DNA of 64,000 bases, from the NCBI GenBank assembly GCA_964291475.2, contig OZ220083.1:186001-250000 (forward strand), read 5' to 3'. Source of the DNA: DAOUKH01 sp964291475. Its GTDB lineage: Bacteria > Chloroflexota > Dehalococcoidia > SHYB01. The notes under the pieces are model-generated. The model saw only the letters and a program-made list of their open reading frames with translations, did not search any database and had not been told where the DNA came from. Position numbers and translations under genes: made by a program. Positions 24,125-31,647 of the stretch are shown piece after piece (positions within the stretch are counted from its first letter, which is position 1; each line of letters begins with the position of its first letter).

Positions 24125-25054
24125 ATGCCGTTGCATCCCCAAGCCGAGGCCATCGCCCGCGCATTCGCGGAACGTGTGGCGGCCGCGACCGGCCCGGCGC
24201 CGACCGTCGAGGCGCGCCGCGCCATGGTGGACGCGTCTCCGCGCCAGTCGGGGCCGGAAATGGCGCTCGTTGAGAACCGGACGGTCAAAGGGCCGAACGG
24301 CGAGGTGCCGGTCCGGGTCCTCGTGCCGCACGGCGAGGGACCCCTTCCGGTGGTCATGTACTTCCACGGCGGCGGCTGGGTGATCGGCACCGTCGACTCA
24401 AGTGAAGCGCTGGCTCGCAGCATCGCTGAGGCGAGCGGCTGCATCGTGGTGTCGGTCGAATACCGGCTCGCCCCGGAGCACAAATTCCCCATGGGGCTGG
24501 AGGACTGCTATGCCGCCACCCGCTGGGCCGCGGAGGAAGCCGCCTCGTTCGGCGGCGACGGCTCGCGGCTGGCGGTGAGCGGGGACAGCTCCGGCGGCAA
24601 TCTGGCCGCCGCGGTGTGCTTGGTCGCCCGCGACCGGGGCGGGCCCGCCATCGCCTATCAGGCGCTCATCTACCCGGTGCTCGACCGCAATTTCGAGACG
24701 GCGTCGTATGAAGAGAACGCCAACGGCTACCTGCTGACGCGGCGCATGATGGTGAGCAACTGGCGCGACTATCTCGACCGTGAGGAGACGGCCTCCAACC
24801 CCTACGCCGCGCCGGTGCAGTCGAAGGACGTGTCGGGGCTCCCGCCCGCTTACGTGCTGACGGCCGAGTACGACCCCCTACGGGACGAAGGTGCGACCTA
24901 CGCGGGCATGCTGGAGCGGGCCGGCGTGCCCACCCGCTACGTCTGCTACGAGGGGATGGTGCACGGCTTCTTCGGCTTCACCGGCCAGGTCGACATGGCA
25001 TCGGTTGCCGTGGCCGATCTGGGCGCGGCGCTGCGCGAGGCGCTCAGGGCCTAG
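24125..25054 (+). CDS. Alpha/beta hydrolase, HSL-type esterase/lipase
   Basis: 309 aa, cytoplasmic esterase of the hormone-sensitive-lipase family. The oxyanion motif HGGGW is at about 79-83 and the nucleophile elbow GDSSGG at about 152-157. The acid lies in YDPLRDEG and the catalytic His in VHGFFG. VEYRLAPEHKFP is a further family landmark. GAAAGGAGC precedes the ATG. It follows the F420-type monooxygenase by 19 nt, suggesting oxidation followed by ester cleavage. Short-chain acyl esters are the usual substrates of the family. Confidence 0.92.
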   Translation: MPLHPQAEAIARAFAERVAAATGPAPTVEARRAMVDASPRQSGPEMALVENRTVKGPNGEVPVRVLVPHGEGPLPVVMYFHGGGWVIGTVDSSEALARSIAEASGCIVVSVEYRLAPEHKFPMGLEDCYAATRWAAEEAASFGGDGSRLAVSGDSSGGNLAAAVCLVARDRGGPAIAYQALIYPVLDRNFETASYEENANGYLLTRRMMVSNWRDYLDREETASNPYAAPVQSKDVSGLPPAYVLTAEYDPLRDEGATYAGMLERAGVPTRYVCYEGMVHGFFGFTGQVDMASVAVADLGAALREALRA

Positions 25055-25078
25055 GGCGAGGGGCAGCCGGCGCCTGCG

Positions 25079-25234
25079 CTAGGTCCGGTCGGCTAGGACG
25101 AAGCCGCCGATGTACATGAGCGCGGTGCCGACGGTGAGCTCGACGACCGCCCATCCGGCGCCGAATGCGATAAAGATAAAGAGGGCGCCGAGCGACCAGG
25201 CCAGGAATACCAGGCCCCAAATGGCTTGTTCCAT
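25079..25234 (-). CDS. Small hydrophobic membrane protein, 51 aa
   Basis: 51 aa starting MEQAIWGLVFLAWSL, with two hydrophobic segments (about 5-30 and 33-48) and a polar end ADRT. A strong ribosome site GGGAGGATTGG precedes the ATG at 25234, which argues for a real gene. It is the last of a minus-strand series after two Dpp-type permeases and another tiny membrane protein, and its function is unknown. It could be a small accessory subunit of the transporter. No family was recognised. Confidence 0.6.
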   Translation of the reverse strand: MEQAIWGLVFLAWSLGALFIFIAFGAGWAVVELTVGTALMYIGGFVLADRT

Positions 25235-25305
25235 TCCAATCCTCCCTTAGCGGACCCCGTGGGGCCTATCGCGCAGTGGGCCGGTCGTTCGCGTTTCGAC
25301 GTCGT

Positions 25306-25425
25306 TTAGCCCCCGAGCCATATCCTGCCGGTGAACGCGTACTCGAGCGGAAGTGTGATAAGGAGGCAGAGCGCGATGAAGCCAAAGGCCACGATGAAGA
25401 ACTCTTTCATGCCGCTGGTTTCCAT
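25306..25425 (-). CDS. Small single-span membrane protein, 39 aa
   Basis: 39 aa (METSGMKEFFIVAFGF...). One transmembrane segment lies at about 8-30, followed by YAFTGRIWLGG. AGGAGG lies 10 nt before the ATG at 25425; a second Met six codons on is an alternative start. It is 46 nt downstream of the DppC-like permease with the four CX6C modules. Probably the same transcript and possibly an accessory component. No recognisable family. Confidence 0.55.
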   Translation of the reverse strand: METSGMKEFFIVAFGFIALCLLITLPLEYAFTGRIWLGG

Positions 25426-25471
25426 GGTGCGTCGGCCTCCTCGTGGGGATGCACTCGCCCTGAGGGACGAG

Positions 25472-26812
25472 CTAGCGGAGTCTTCCTCCACCGCCTCTGA
25501 GCCTGGGATCGAGCACGTCCCGCACCGCGTCGCCCAGCAGGTTGAAGGAAAGGACGGAAAGGCTGATCAGGATCGCGGGGGTGATCGCCAGCCAGGGGAA
25601 CTGTTCGTAGTCGTGGATCGCGTTGACGCCGGAGCCCGCGTTGCCGCTGATCATGGCGCCCCACGACGGGTCGGTGGGCTTGGCGCCGGCGCCGAGGAAG
25701 CTCAGCGAGGCCTCGAAGATGATCGTCGCGCCGAGCAGGATCGACGCCTGGACGATCACCGGGGCCATGGCGTTGGGCAGGATATGGCGGAACATGACGC
25801 GGTAGTTGGATGCGCCGAGGGCGCGGCTCGCCTCCACGTAGGGGTTCTGTTTCAGTGAGAGCACGGTGCCGCGCACGACGCGCGCCGTCGTCGGTATCAG
25901 CACCACCGCGATGACGAAGAGGGCATTCTGGATGCTGGGCCCCTTAATCGCGATGATGCCCAGGGCCAGGATGAGCGCCGGGAAGGCCTGGAGGGCATCG
26001 ATGAAGCGCTGGACGATGAAGTCGAGGGGGCCTTCGAAGAACCCGGTGACCAGACCGATCACCGTGCCCGTGCCCGTCGAGATCGCCACCGCGAGAATGC
26101 CGACGTAGAGCGAGATGCGCGCGCCGTAGATGGCGCGGGAAAGGACGGAGCGTCCGAGGTTGTCGGTACCCAGCCAATGGTTGAGGTTCGGCGATTCGTT
26201 CGCCTCGGTCTTCACCTCGATAAGCTCATACCGGGTGCCGTCGGCCGCAATATGGCAGAGTTCCTCCTTGCTCGCGCATTCCTCTTCGGTGAAGGTCACG
26301 CACTGCCCCGGATTCGCGCTGCAAAACTCCAGGGTAGTAGTGTTGCTGGCCACTGAGTATTGCACGTCGCCGGCAGCGAACTCTTCAACCAGACACGACC
26401 CCGGCAGCGCGTCGCAGAACTCCTTCGTGGCCAGGTTCCGCTTCCTAACCTCGAAGAACTGCAGCTCGCCGTCCTGCTCGATGCACGCTCCCGGATTCGC
26501 GTTGCAGAACTCGACCGTGGTGAACGACTGCAACGTCACGGAAGCCGAGGCAATCTTCGGCGCCTGTGTTTGCGGGGCCGGCGGATCCTTGACAGGGAAG
26601 AGCTGGTCGGGGTCGTACGGAGCGATAAGCAGTGGCCCGAAGATCGCGATGACGACCAGGGCGAGGATGATGAGGGCCGAAAGACCGCCCAGCGGCTTGT
26701 TCCTAAGGAAGCGCCAGTACCAACCGAGGCCGGCAACCAAAACGCCAATGGAGTGCACGATGAGGTAACCGGGCGTTATCGGTTGTTCTTCTTGTTCTTC
26801 GCGGTCGATCAC
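25472..26812 (-). CDS. DppC-like ABC permease with Cys-rich external insertion
   Basis: 446 aa, about 150 longer than a normal DppC. TM1 is at about 43-64. The conserved LGTDNLGRSVLSR begins only at about 214, followed by five helices, the EAA loop (EASRALGASNYRVMFRH) and LLGDAVRDVLDPRL. The extra region at 75-210 faces outward. It contains four CX6C modules: Cys103/110 (EFCNANPGAC), 133/140 (EFCDALPGSC), 164/171 (EFCSANPGQC) and 179/186 (ECASKEELC). These could form disulfides or bind a metal or haem-like ligand. The stop of the DppB-type gene is 3 nt upstream, so both are coupled. Confidence 0.9.
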   Translation of the reverse strand: MIDREEQEEQPITPGYLIVHSIGVLVAGLGWYWRFLRNKPLGGLSALIILALVVIAIFGPLLIAPYDPDQLFPVKDPPAPQTQAPKIASASVTLQSFTTVEFCNANPGACIEQDGELQFFEVRKRNLATKEFCDALPGSCLVEEFAAGDVQYSVASNTTTLEFCSANPGQCVTFTEEECASKEELCHIAADGTRYELIEVKTEANESPNLNHWLGTDNLGRSVLSRAIYGARISLYVGILAVAISTGTGTVIGLVTGFFEGPLDFIVQRFIDALQAFPALILALGIIAIKGPSIQNALFVIAVVLIPTTARVVRGTVLSLKQNPYVEASRALGASNYRVMFRHILPNAMAPVIVQASILLGATIIFEASLSFLGAGAKPTDPSWGAMISGNAGSGVNAIHDYEQFPWLAITPAILISLSVLSFNLLGDAVRDVLDPRLRGGGGRLR

Positions 26813-26815
26813 GGG

Positions 26816-27805
26816 CTATTCATACCTGATGCGCGGGTCGAACCATCCATAGGAGAGGTCGACGAGTAGATTGATGACGACGACGAAGACGGAGATGATG
26901 AGCACCCCCGATTGCACCATCGGCAGGTCCCGCCCGTTGATCGCTTGGATCAGTGCTCGGCCGAGTCCGGGCAGGTTGAAGATAGTCTCGATGATCACGA
27001 TGCCGCCGAAGAGGAAGCCCATCTGGCTGCCGACGACGGTGATCACGGGGATGAAGGCGTTCTTGAGGACGTGGCGGACGATCACCGACCGCTCACGAAG
27101 TCCCTTGGCCCACGCGGTGCGCACGTAGTCCTGCCGCAGGACCTCGAGCATTGTCGAGCGCAGCATCCGCATGGTGATGGAGGAGAGGCGGACGCCGACG
27201 ATGAGCGCCGGCGTCATCATGATCTTGAGGTTCTCGCCGGGGTTCTCGAAGAACCCCGAATAGGTGAGGGGCGGCGTCCAATTGAGCCAGATGGCGCCAA
27301 AGAGGATCACCATGGAGCCGATGATGAAGTCGGGGATCGAAAGGCCGCCGATGGAGAAGAGGCGGCCTAGATAGTCGCTGAGGCTGTCCTGCCGGATTGC
27401 CGACCAGACCCCGATGGGCAACGCGACCAACAGCGAGATGACGAGCGCGATAGCCCCCAGTTCGACGCTGACCGGCACCGCCTTCCAAAGGATATCAGAC
27501 ACCTCAATGCGCCCCGGGGTGAGCGATTGGCCCAGGTCGCCCGTGATGATACCCCCCCACTCCGCATCACAACCGGGGATTTTGATGCCAATCCAGTCGA
27601 AGTACTGACAGTGGAAGGGTCGGTCGAGGCCGAGCTCGGCGCGGATCGCCTCCAACTCCTCTTGGGTCAGGGTTGCGTTAGCCTCGGCCGCCGACTGGAT
27701 GACCGCGTCGCCTGGGGCGAGGCGAAGAAGACCCGCGGCGATCAACGTCACAAGAATCAAGACGGGGATCATGATGATCACCCGTCGAGCGGCGTATTGG
27801 CGCAT
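26816..27805 (-). CDS. DppB-like ABC permease
   Basis: 329 aa peptide/nickel-type importer permease. It begins RRVIIMIPVLILVTLI (TM1), then RLAPGD, a loop with ITGDLGQSL, and later helices. The EAA loop EVLRQDYVRTAWAKGLRE and the end YGWFDPRIRYE are typical. The first external loop carries an unusual Cys pair (FHCQYFDWIGIKIPGC), which could face the Cys-rich insertion of its partner. First gene of the operon; no binding protein or ATPase is adjacent, so these must come from elsewhere. Confidence 0.92.
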   Translation of the reverse strand: MRQYAARRVIIMIPVLILVTLIAAGLLRLAPGDAVIQSAAEANATLTQEELEAIRAELGLDRPFHCQYFDWIGIKIPGCDAEWGGIITGDLGQSLTPGRIEVSDILWKAVPVSVELGAIALVISLLVALPIGVWSAIRQDSLSDYLGRLFSIGGLSIPDFIIGSMVILFGAIWLNWTPPLTYSGFFENPGENLKIMMTPALIVGVRLSSITMRMLRSTMLEVLRQDYVRTAWAKGLRERSVIVRHVLKNAFIPVITVVGSQMGFLFGGIVIIETIFNLPGLGRALIQAINGRDLPMVQSGVLIISVFVVVINLLVDLSYGWFDPRIRYE

Positions 27806-27905
27806 AGTAGGGTTGTTTTCCTAGACTGCGAGAGCCGAAGCCGGTTACGTTAGCGTTTGGGTGGGAGTTGCCGCCACTCCCGTTCAGGCGCAAGCGCTGT
27901 CGAAG

Positions 27906-27932
27906 GGTATAGGCGGCCCCTATGTTTGTCAA
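27906..27932 (-). promoter_or_regulatory. Possible promoter of the Cys-rich permease operon
   Basis: On the minus strand, TTGACA (27932-27927) and TATACC (27911-27906) are 15 bp apart, which is shorter than ideal. They lie about 100 nt upstream of the DppB-like start. Confidence 0.4.
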
Positions 27933-27957
27933 CGATTCCCCGCGACGGCGCGAAGCC

Positions 27958-27986
27958 TTGACAGGAAGCGGCGGGGCTCCTAGATT
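27958..27986 (+). promoter_or_regulatory. Sigma-70-type promoter of the isochorismatase-like gene
   Basis: A perfect TTGACA (27958-27963) and TAGATT (27981-27986) are separated by exactly 17 bp, 30 nt upstream of the ATG at 28017. Confidence 0.65.
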
Positions 27987-28016
27987 CCGAGCATTCCGTG
28001 ACGCGGGAGGCCCGCC

Positions 28017-28670
28017 ATGCCGTTCGACCTGAAACAGTTCCTGGAGCCCTCGACGACCGCCGTGCTCGTGAGCGAGTGCCAGAACGGCGTGATCGGGGAG
28101 GGAGCGGCACTGGAGGGCCTGGTCCGTTCGATCCGCGACAGCGGGAAGCTGAACAACATCGCGCGCTTCCTCGACGCGGCGCGCGCGGCGGGCGTGAAGG
28201 TCTACCACTGCACGGTCGCGAACGATTCGGACGGGTGGGGCACGGCGGACAACACGCCGCTGCGCATCCGGATCGCCAGAGTGAAGAACATCGACAAGGG
28301 AACGGGGATGAGCCGGGGGTCGGAGGCGGCGCGGATCGTCGACGAGCTTACGCCGAAGGAAGGGGACATCGAGGTCTGCCGCGGCCATGGGATGACGTCG
28401 TTCTACCAAAGCGGGCTCGACAACTACCTGCGCAACACGGGCATCAAAACGGTGATCTTCTGCGGCGTCTCGGTGAACGTGAACATCACCGGCTCGGCCA
28501 TCGAGGCGGTGAACCGGGGCTACGTGGCGATGTTCCCGACCGACTGCATGGCGGGCGACCCGCCGGAGTACGCCGAGCAGGCCATCCGCTACTGCCTGCG
28601 GAACCTGGGCTTCCTCACCACATCGGACGCCATCGCCGAGACGTGGAACGTGCCACTGGGCGCCTCGTAG
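28017..28670 (+). CDS. Isochorismatase-like hydrolase lacking the catalytic Cys
   Basis: 217 aa with the isochorismatase/cysteine hydrolase alpha/beta fold. The N-terminal strand VLVSECQNGVI aligns with the usual vDmQN, with Glu20 where Asp normally sits. CRGHGMTSFYQSGLDNYLR matches the middle motif. The nucleophile motif G-V-x-T-N-x-C reads GVSVNVNITG, so Asn156 replaces the catalytic Cys. Classical nicotinamidase/N-carbamoylase chemistry is therefore not expected; an isochorismatase-like Cys-independent activity or a binding role is possible. It has its own promoter and a short leader, and is followed by the structured leader of korAB. Confidence 0.82.
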   Translation: MPFDLKQFLEPSTTAVLVSECQNGVIGEGAALEGLVRSIRDSGKLNNIARFLDAARAAGVKVYHCTVANDSDGWGTADNTPLRIRIARVKNIDKGTGMSRGSEAARIVDELTPKEGDIEVCRGHGMTSFYQSGLDNYLRNTGIKTVIFCGVSVNVNITGSAIEAVNRGYVAMFPTDCMAGDPPEYAEQAIRYCLRNLGFLTTSDAIAETWNVPLGAS

Positions 28671-28719
28671 CGGCCCAAGGCGCCTTGGATGAAGGCCGCG
28701 TACGAAATGCCATAACATG

Positions 28720-28728
28720 TGGTATACT
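28720..28728 (+). promoter_or_regulatory. Extended -10 promoter of the korAB leader
   Basis: TGG followed by TATACT is a strong extended -10. Transcription would begin near 28735, at the 5' end of the structured leader. No -35 match is visible at 17 bp. Confidence 0.5.
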
Positions 28729-28734
28729 GATCGG

Positions 28735-28838
28735 CGTCAGTTGACGTGAGCCTTCGGGCTCGCTGGCGGAAAAGCCCCCGTGGAGCCGTCAAGCGCATCA
28801 GGTCTGGCCACACGCAGGTCCCCGAGGGGCCTTTTTTT
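28735..28838 (+). ncRNA. Structured leader RNA / attenuator upstream of korAB
   Basis: About 104 nt between the promoter and a terminator. TTGACG (28741-28746) can pair with CGTCAA (28787-28792), enclosing a GAGCC-TTCG-GGCTC hairpin (28748-28761) and a second G/C-rich hairpin. The GGCTC arm can alternatively pair with a second GAGCC at 28783-28787, so two mutually exclusive folds exist. The element ends in the hairpin and T-run at 28817-28838, about 165 nt before the korA start. This is the layout of a riboswitch or attenuator, or of a separate small RNA. It matches none of the common riboswitch cores I could recall. The remaining 28839-29002 shows only the korA ribosome site. Confidence 0.5.
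28817..28838 (+). terminator. Rho-independent terminator in the korAB leader
   Basis: GGTCCC and GGGGCC pair (6 bp with one G-T) around a 3-nt loop and are followed directly by seven T (28832-28838). It lies upstream of the coding start, so read-through must be controlled or a second promoter must exist. Confidence 0.7.
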
Positions 28839-29002
28839 GTGGCCGTAAAACCGGCTTGTGAACCGCGGCACAAACGCCCATAACCCCCCATGCCAGAGCC
28901 AGCCGAGTCCGGCGCCGCGCGCCCCAATAACCAAGAACGCGAACGCCCGCGCATGCCTGAGGGCGCCCCGCAATCCGACAAACCCTTCTGAAGAGAGAGG
29001 CC

Positions 29003-30721
29003 ATGGAACAGCACCGAGACTTCGTCGTGCGCTTCGCCGGAGAGGGCGGACAAGGAATGGTCACCGCCGCGGAGGCCTTGGCGCAGGCCGCCTCCCAGGT
29101 GGGCTATCACACGATGACCTTCGTCACCTTTCCGTCCCAGATCGTCGGCGGCCCCACGTGGGCCCAGGCCCGGATCTCTACGGAGCCGGTGCTCACCTCC
29201 GGCGACTCCCTCGATGTGCTCGTGGCCTTTAATGAGAGTGCTTATGAGACGCACCGCGACGAGGTGCGAGACGGAGGCGTGGTCGTCTATGACTCGGCGG
29301 CCTTCTCCATCGACGACGACCCGTCCGTGCTGGGCATTCCCTTTGACGAACTCGGCCGCTCGACGGGCAACCTGCGCGCGGCCAACATGGTGGTCCTCGG
29401 CGCTCTCGCCCACCTGGTGACCTGGCCGGAGAACTACCTCGCGGACTTCGTAAAGGCGCGCTTCAGCCGCGGCCGCGACGACGACGAGCAGATCATCAGC
29501 TCGAACATCCAGGCGCTGGGGTTGGGACGCGACGAGGCGGCGAAGTCCACCTTCTCCCTCGGCGAGCTCGAACCGCCGACGCCGTCCAACGTGCCGCAGA
29601 TCAACGTGCGCGGCAACGATGCGATCTCCCTGGGCGCCGTCGCCGCGGGGCTCGACGTCTTCGTCGGCTACCCCATCTCGCCGGCGACGACGATCCTCGT
29701 CTTCATGGAGCAGAACCTGGTCGGCGAGGGTAAGTTCGTCTACCAGGCGAGCTCGGAGATCGAGTCGATCAACGCCATCGTCGGCGCGGGCTATGCGGGC
29801 AAGAAGGCCATGACGTCGACGGCGGGGCCGGGCTTCTCGTTGATGAGCGAGGGGATGGGCCTTGCCTGGATGGCGGAGATCCCCCTCGTGGTGGTCGACG
29901 TGCAGCGCGGCGGCCCGGCGACGGGACTCCCGACGAAGACGGAGCAGTCCGACCTGCTGGCCGCTCTGAATCCCTCGCACGGCGACGTGCGCATCCCGGT
30001 CATCGCGCCGGGCTCCGTGGAGGAGTGCTTCTACGCCGCCGTCAGCGCGGTCAACTGGGCGGAACGCTACCAGGGGCCCGTTGTGCTGCTCTCGGAGATG
30101 ATGCTGGCCGAGCGGCGGCAGAACATCCCCAAGCCCGACCTGAGCAAGGTCGAGGTCGAGACTCGCCGCGTCTACAAGGGACAGAACGGCTATCTGCGGT
30201 ACGACGGGACGAGCGTAAGCGACATGCCCCTGCCCGGCGGGCCCGGCGCCTACGTGGCCAACGCCAGCGAGCACGACCCAATGGGCGACACCACGCACAT
30301 GCCGAGCCGCCACGTTGAAATGACGGAACGCCGGTTCGCGAAGCTGAAGCTGCTGGAAGACGGCACCTACGAGTCGGAGGACGAGAACGCGTCCATCGTC
30401 GTCATGCCGTGGGGCGGGTCGAAGGGCTCGGCCCGCGAGTCGTACGACGCGCTGCGGCGCCAGGGCTTCAACATCGGCTGGCGCTACACGATGTACCTCA
30501 ACCCGCTCCCGCCGGCGCTCCTCGACGATCTCCGGAGCAAGGAGCTGGTGATCGTCCCCGAACTGAACTACCTCGGCCAGTTCTCCTCCGTGCTGCGGGG
30601 GCTGGGCGTGCGAGCCGAGTCCATCACGCAGTACACGGGGCTGCCGTTCCGGCGTCAGAACCTCGCCGCCAAAATCAAAGCGCGTCTGGAATCAGGCAAG
30701 AAAGAAGGCGTGACCGTATGA
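29003..30721 (+). CDS. korA: 2-oxoacid:acceptor oxidoreductase, fused gamma-alpha subunit
   Basis: 572 aa. The N-terminal gamma domain (about 1-190) contains FAGEGGQGMVTAAEALAQA. It is fused to the alpha (pyrimidine-binding) domain, which begins near 210 with DVFVGYPISPATTILVF and continues with STAGPGFSLMSEGMGLAWMAE. With KorB it oxidatively decarboxylates a 2-oxoacid (2-oxoglutarate or similar) to acyl-CoA, reducing ferredoxin. GAAGAGAGAGG precedes the ATG. The stop overlaps the korB start (ATGA). The upstream structured leader suggests transcriptional attenuation. The exact 2-oxoacid is not certain. Confidence 0.92.
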   Translation: MEQHRDFVVRFAGEGGQGMVTAAEALAQAASQVGYHTMTFVTFPSQIVGGPTWAQARISTEPVLTSGDSLDVLVAFNESAYETHRDEVRDGGVVVYDSAAFSIDDDPSVLGIPFDELGRSTGNLRAANMVVLGALAHLVTWPENYLADFVKARFSRGRDDDEQIISSNIQALGLGRDEAAKSTFSLGELEPPTPSNVPQINVRGNDAISLGAVAAGLDVFVGYPISPATTILVFMEQNLVGEGKFVYQASSEIESINAIVGAGYAGKKAMTSTAGPGFSLMSEGMGLAWMAEIPLVVVDVQRGGPATGLPTKTEQSDLLAALNPSHGDVRIPVIAPGSVEECFYAAVSAVNWAERYQGPVVLLSEMMLAERRQNIPKPDLSKVEVETRRVYKGQNGYLRYDGTSVSDMPLPGGPGAYVANASEHDPMGDTTHMPSRHVEMTERRFAKLKLLEDGTYESEDENASIVVMPWGGSKGSARESYDALRRQGFNIGWRYTMYLNPLPPALLDDLRSKELVIVPELNYLGQFSSVLRGLGVRAESITQYTGLPFRRQNLAAKIKARLESGKKEGVTV

Positions 30722-31587
30722 GTAAGCGAAACCCCGAATACGACTTCGAGTGGTGCCCCGGCTGCGGGGACTTCGGCGTACGGCGCGCGCTCGAGTTCGC
30801 GCTTCGGGACTGGCTGATCAAGACCGAGGAGCCGGCGGAGCGGACGGTCATCGTCGCTGGGATCGGCTGCTCGGGCAATATGGTCCATCTGCTCGAAGCC
30901 GACCAGTATCCCTTCGGGATCCACGGCGTCCACGGGCGCACCCTCCCCATCGCGATGGGAATCAAGATGGGGCGGCCGGAGCTCAACGTGGTGATCGTGG
31001 CCGGCGACGGCGACTTCCTGAGCATCGGCGCCGAGCACATCGGCCCGCAGGCCGCCCGCAACCTCGACGTCACCGCCGTGATCATGGACAACGGCGTCTA
31101 CGGCCTCACCAAGGGTCAGAGCTCGCCCACGACCGACTTCGAGGCGGTTACGTCGACCACCCCCTTCGGTAAAGTGGAAACGAAGATGGACCCGCTGGAC
31201 TACTACCTGACGCTCGGGGTCTCTTACGTTGCCAACTCCTACTCGAGCAAGGTCAAAGACCTCGCCGGCCTGATCACGCGCGGCATGGAGCACCGCGGCT
31301 TCTCGATGGTGCACGTGCAGTCACCCTGCACGACCTACAACGACACGCACGAGATGCTTCGCGGCAACCCCCGCAAGGGCATCAGCCCGCTCACCTGGGA
31401 CATCGGCGACGACCACGACTCCACCGATCTCGAACAGGCCCGCGCGCTCACGCGCGAAGGAGGGGTCCCGCTGGGCGTCCTGTACGAGCGGGCCGACTCG
31501 GTGCCGTTCCACGAGCAGGTGAAGAGCCACGCGTCCAAGGGCAAGGAGCGCACCCCGGCAGAGCTGGTGGACTCCTTCCAGCTCTAG
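30718..31587 (+). CDS. korB: 2-oxoacid:acceptor oxidoreductase, TPP-binding beta subunit
   Basis: 289 aa. The thiamine-diphosphate subunit has the [4Fe-4S]-type Cys set: Cys13 and Cys16 in WCPGCGDFGV, Cys51 in GIGCSGN and another in VQSPCTTYN. The TPP motif is GDGDFLSIGAEHIGPQAARN, ending in ITVIMDNGVYGLTKGQ-like residues. The start ATG at 30718 overlaps the korA stop. It is followed by a strong hairpin terminator. It works in the cytoplasm with KorA, linking 2-oxoacid oxidation to ferredoxin; no ferredoxin-like delta subunit is encoded here. Confidence 0.93.
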   Translation: MSKRNPEYDFEWCPGCGDFGVRRALEFALRDWLIKTEEPAERTVIVAGIGCSGNMVHLLEADQYPFGIHGVHGRTLPIAMGIKMGRPELNVVIVAGDGDFLSIGAEHIGPQAARNLDVTAVIMDNGVYGLTKGQSSPTTDFEAVTSTTPFGKVETKMDPLDYYLTLGVSYVANSYSSKVKDLAGLITRGMEHRGFSMVHVQSPCTTYNDTHEMLRGNPRKGISPLTWDIGDDHDSTDLEQARALTREGGVPLGVLYERADSVPFHEQVKSHASKGKERTPAELVDSFQL

Positions 31588-31607
31588 GGCGACCCGTCCG
31601 ATACTTC

Positions 31608-31640
31608 GAAGGGCCTCCATCTGGAGGCCCTTCTTCATTG
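31608..31640 (+). terminator. Terminator after korAB
   Basis: GAAGGGCCTCCA (31608-31619) and TGGAGGCCCTTC (31622-31633) form a perfect 12-bp stem with a 2-nt loop, followed by TTCATTG. The convergent CoA-transferase ends just beyond it, so it may serve both directions. Confidence 0.7.
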
Positions 31641-31647
31641 GAAGGCG

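Noticed and set aside
28688..28714. Seven-codon leader peptide before the korAB leader
   Set aside because: It lies upstream of the predicted promoter and lacks runs of regulatory codons.
28735..28838. Known riboswitch (TPP, cobalamin, SAM, glycine, c-di-GMP, ZTP, fluoride) upstream of korAB
   Set aside because: None of the conserved core sequences of these classes could be found, so it is kept as unassigned.
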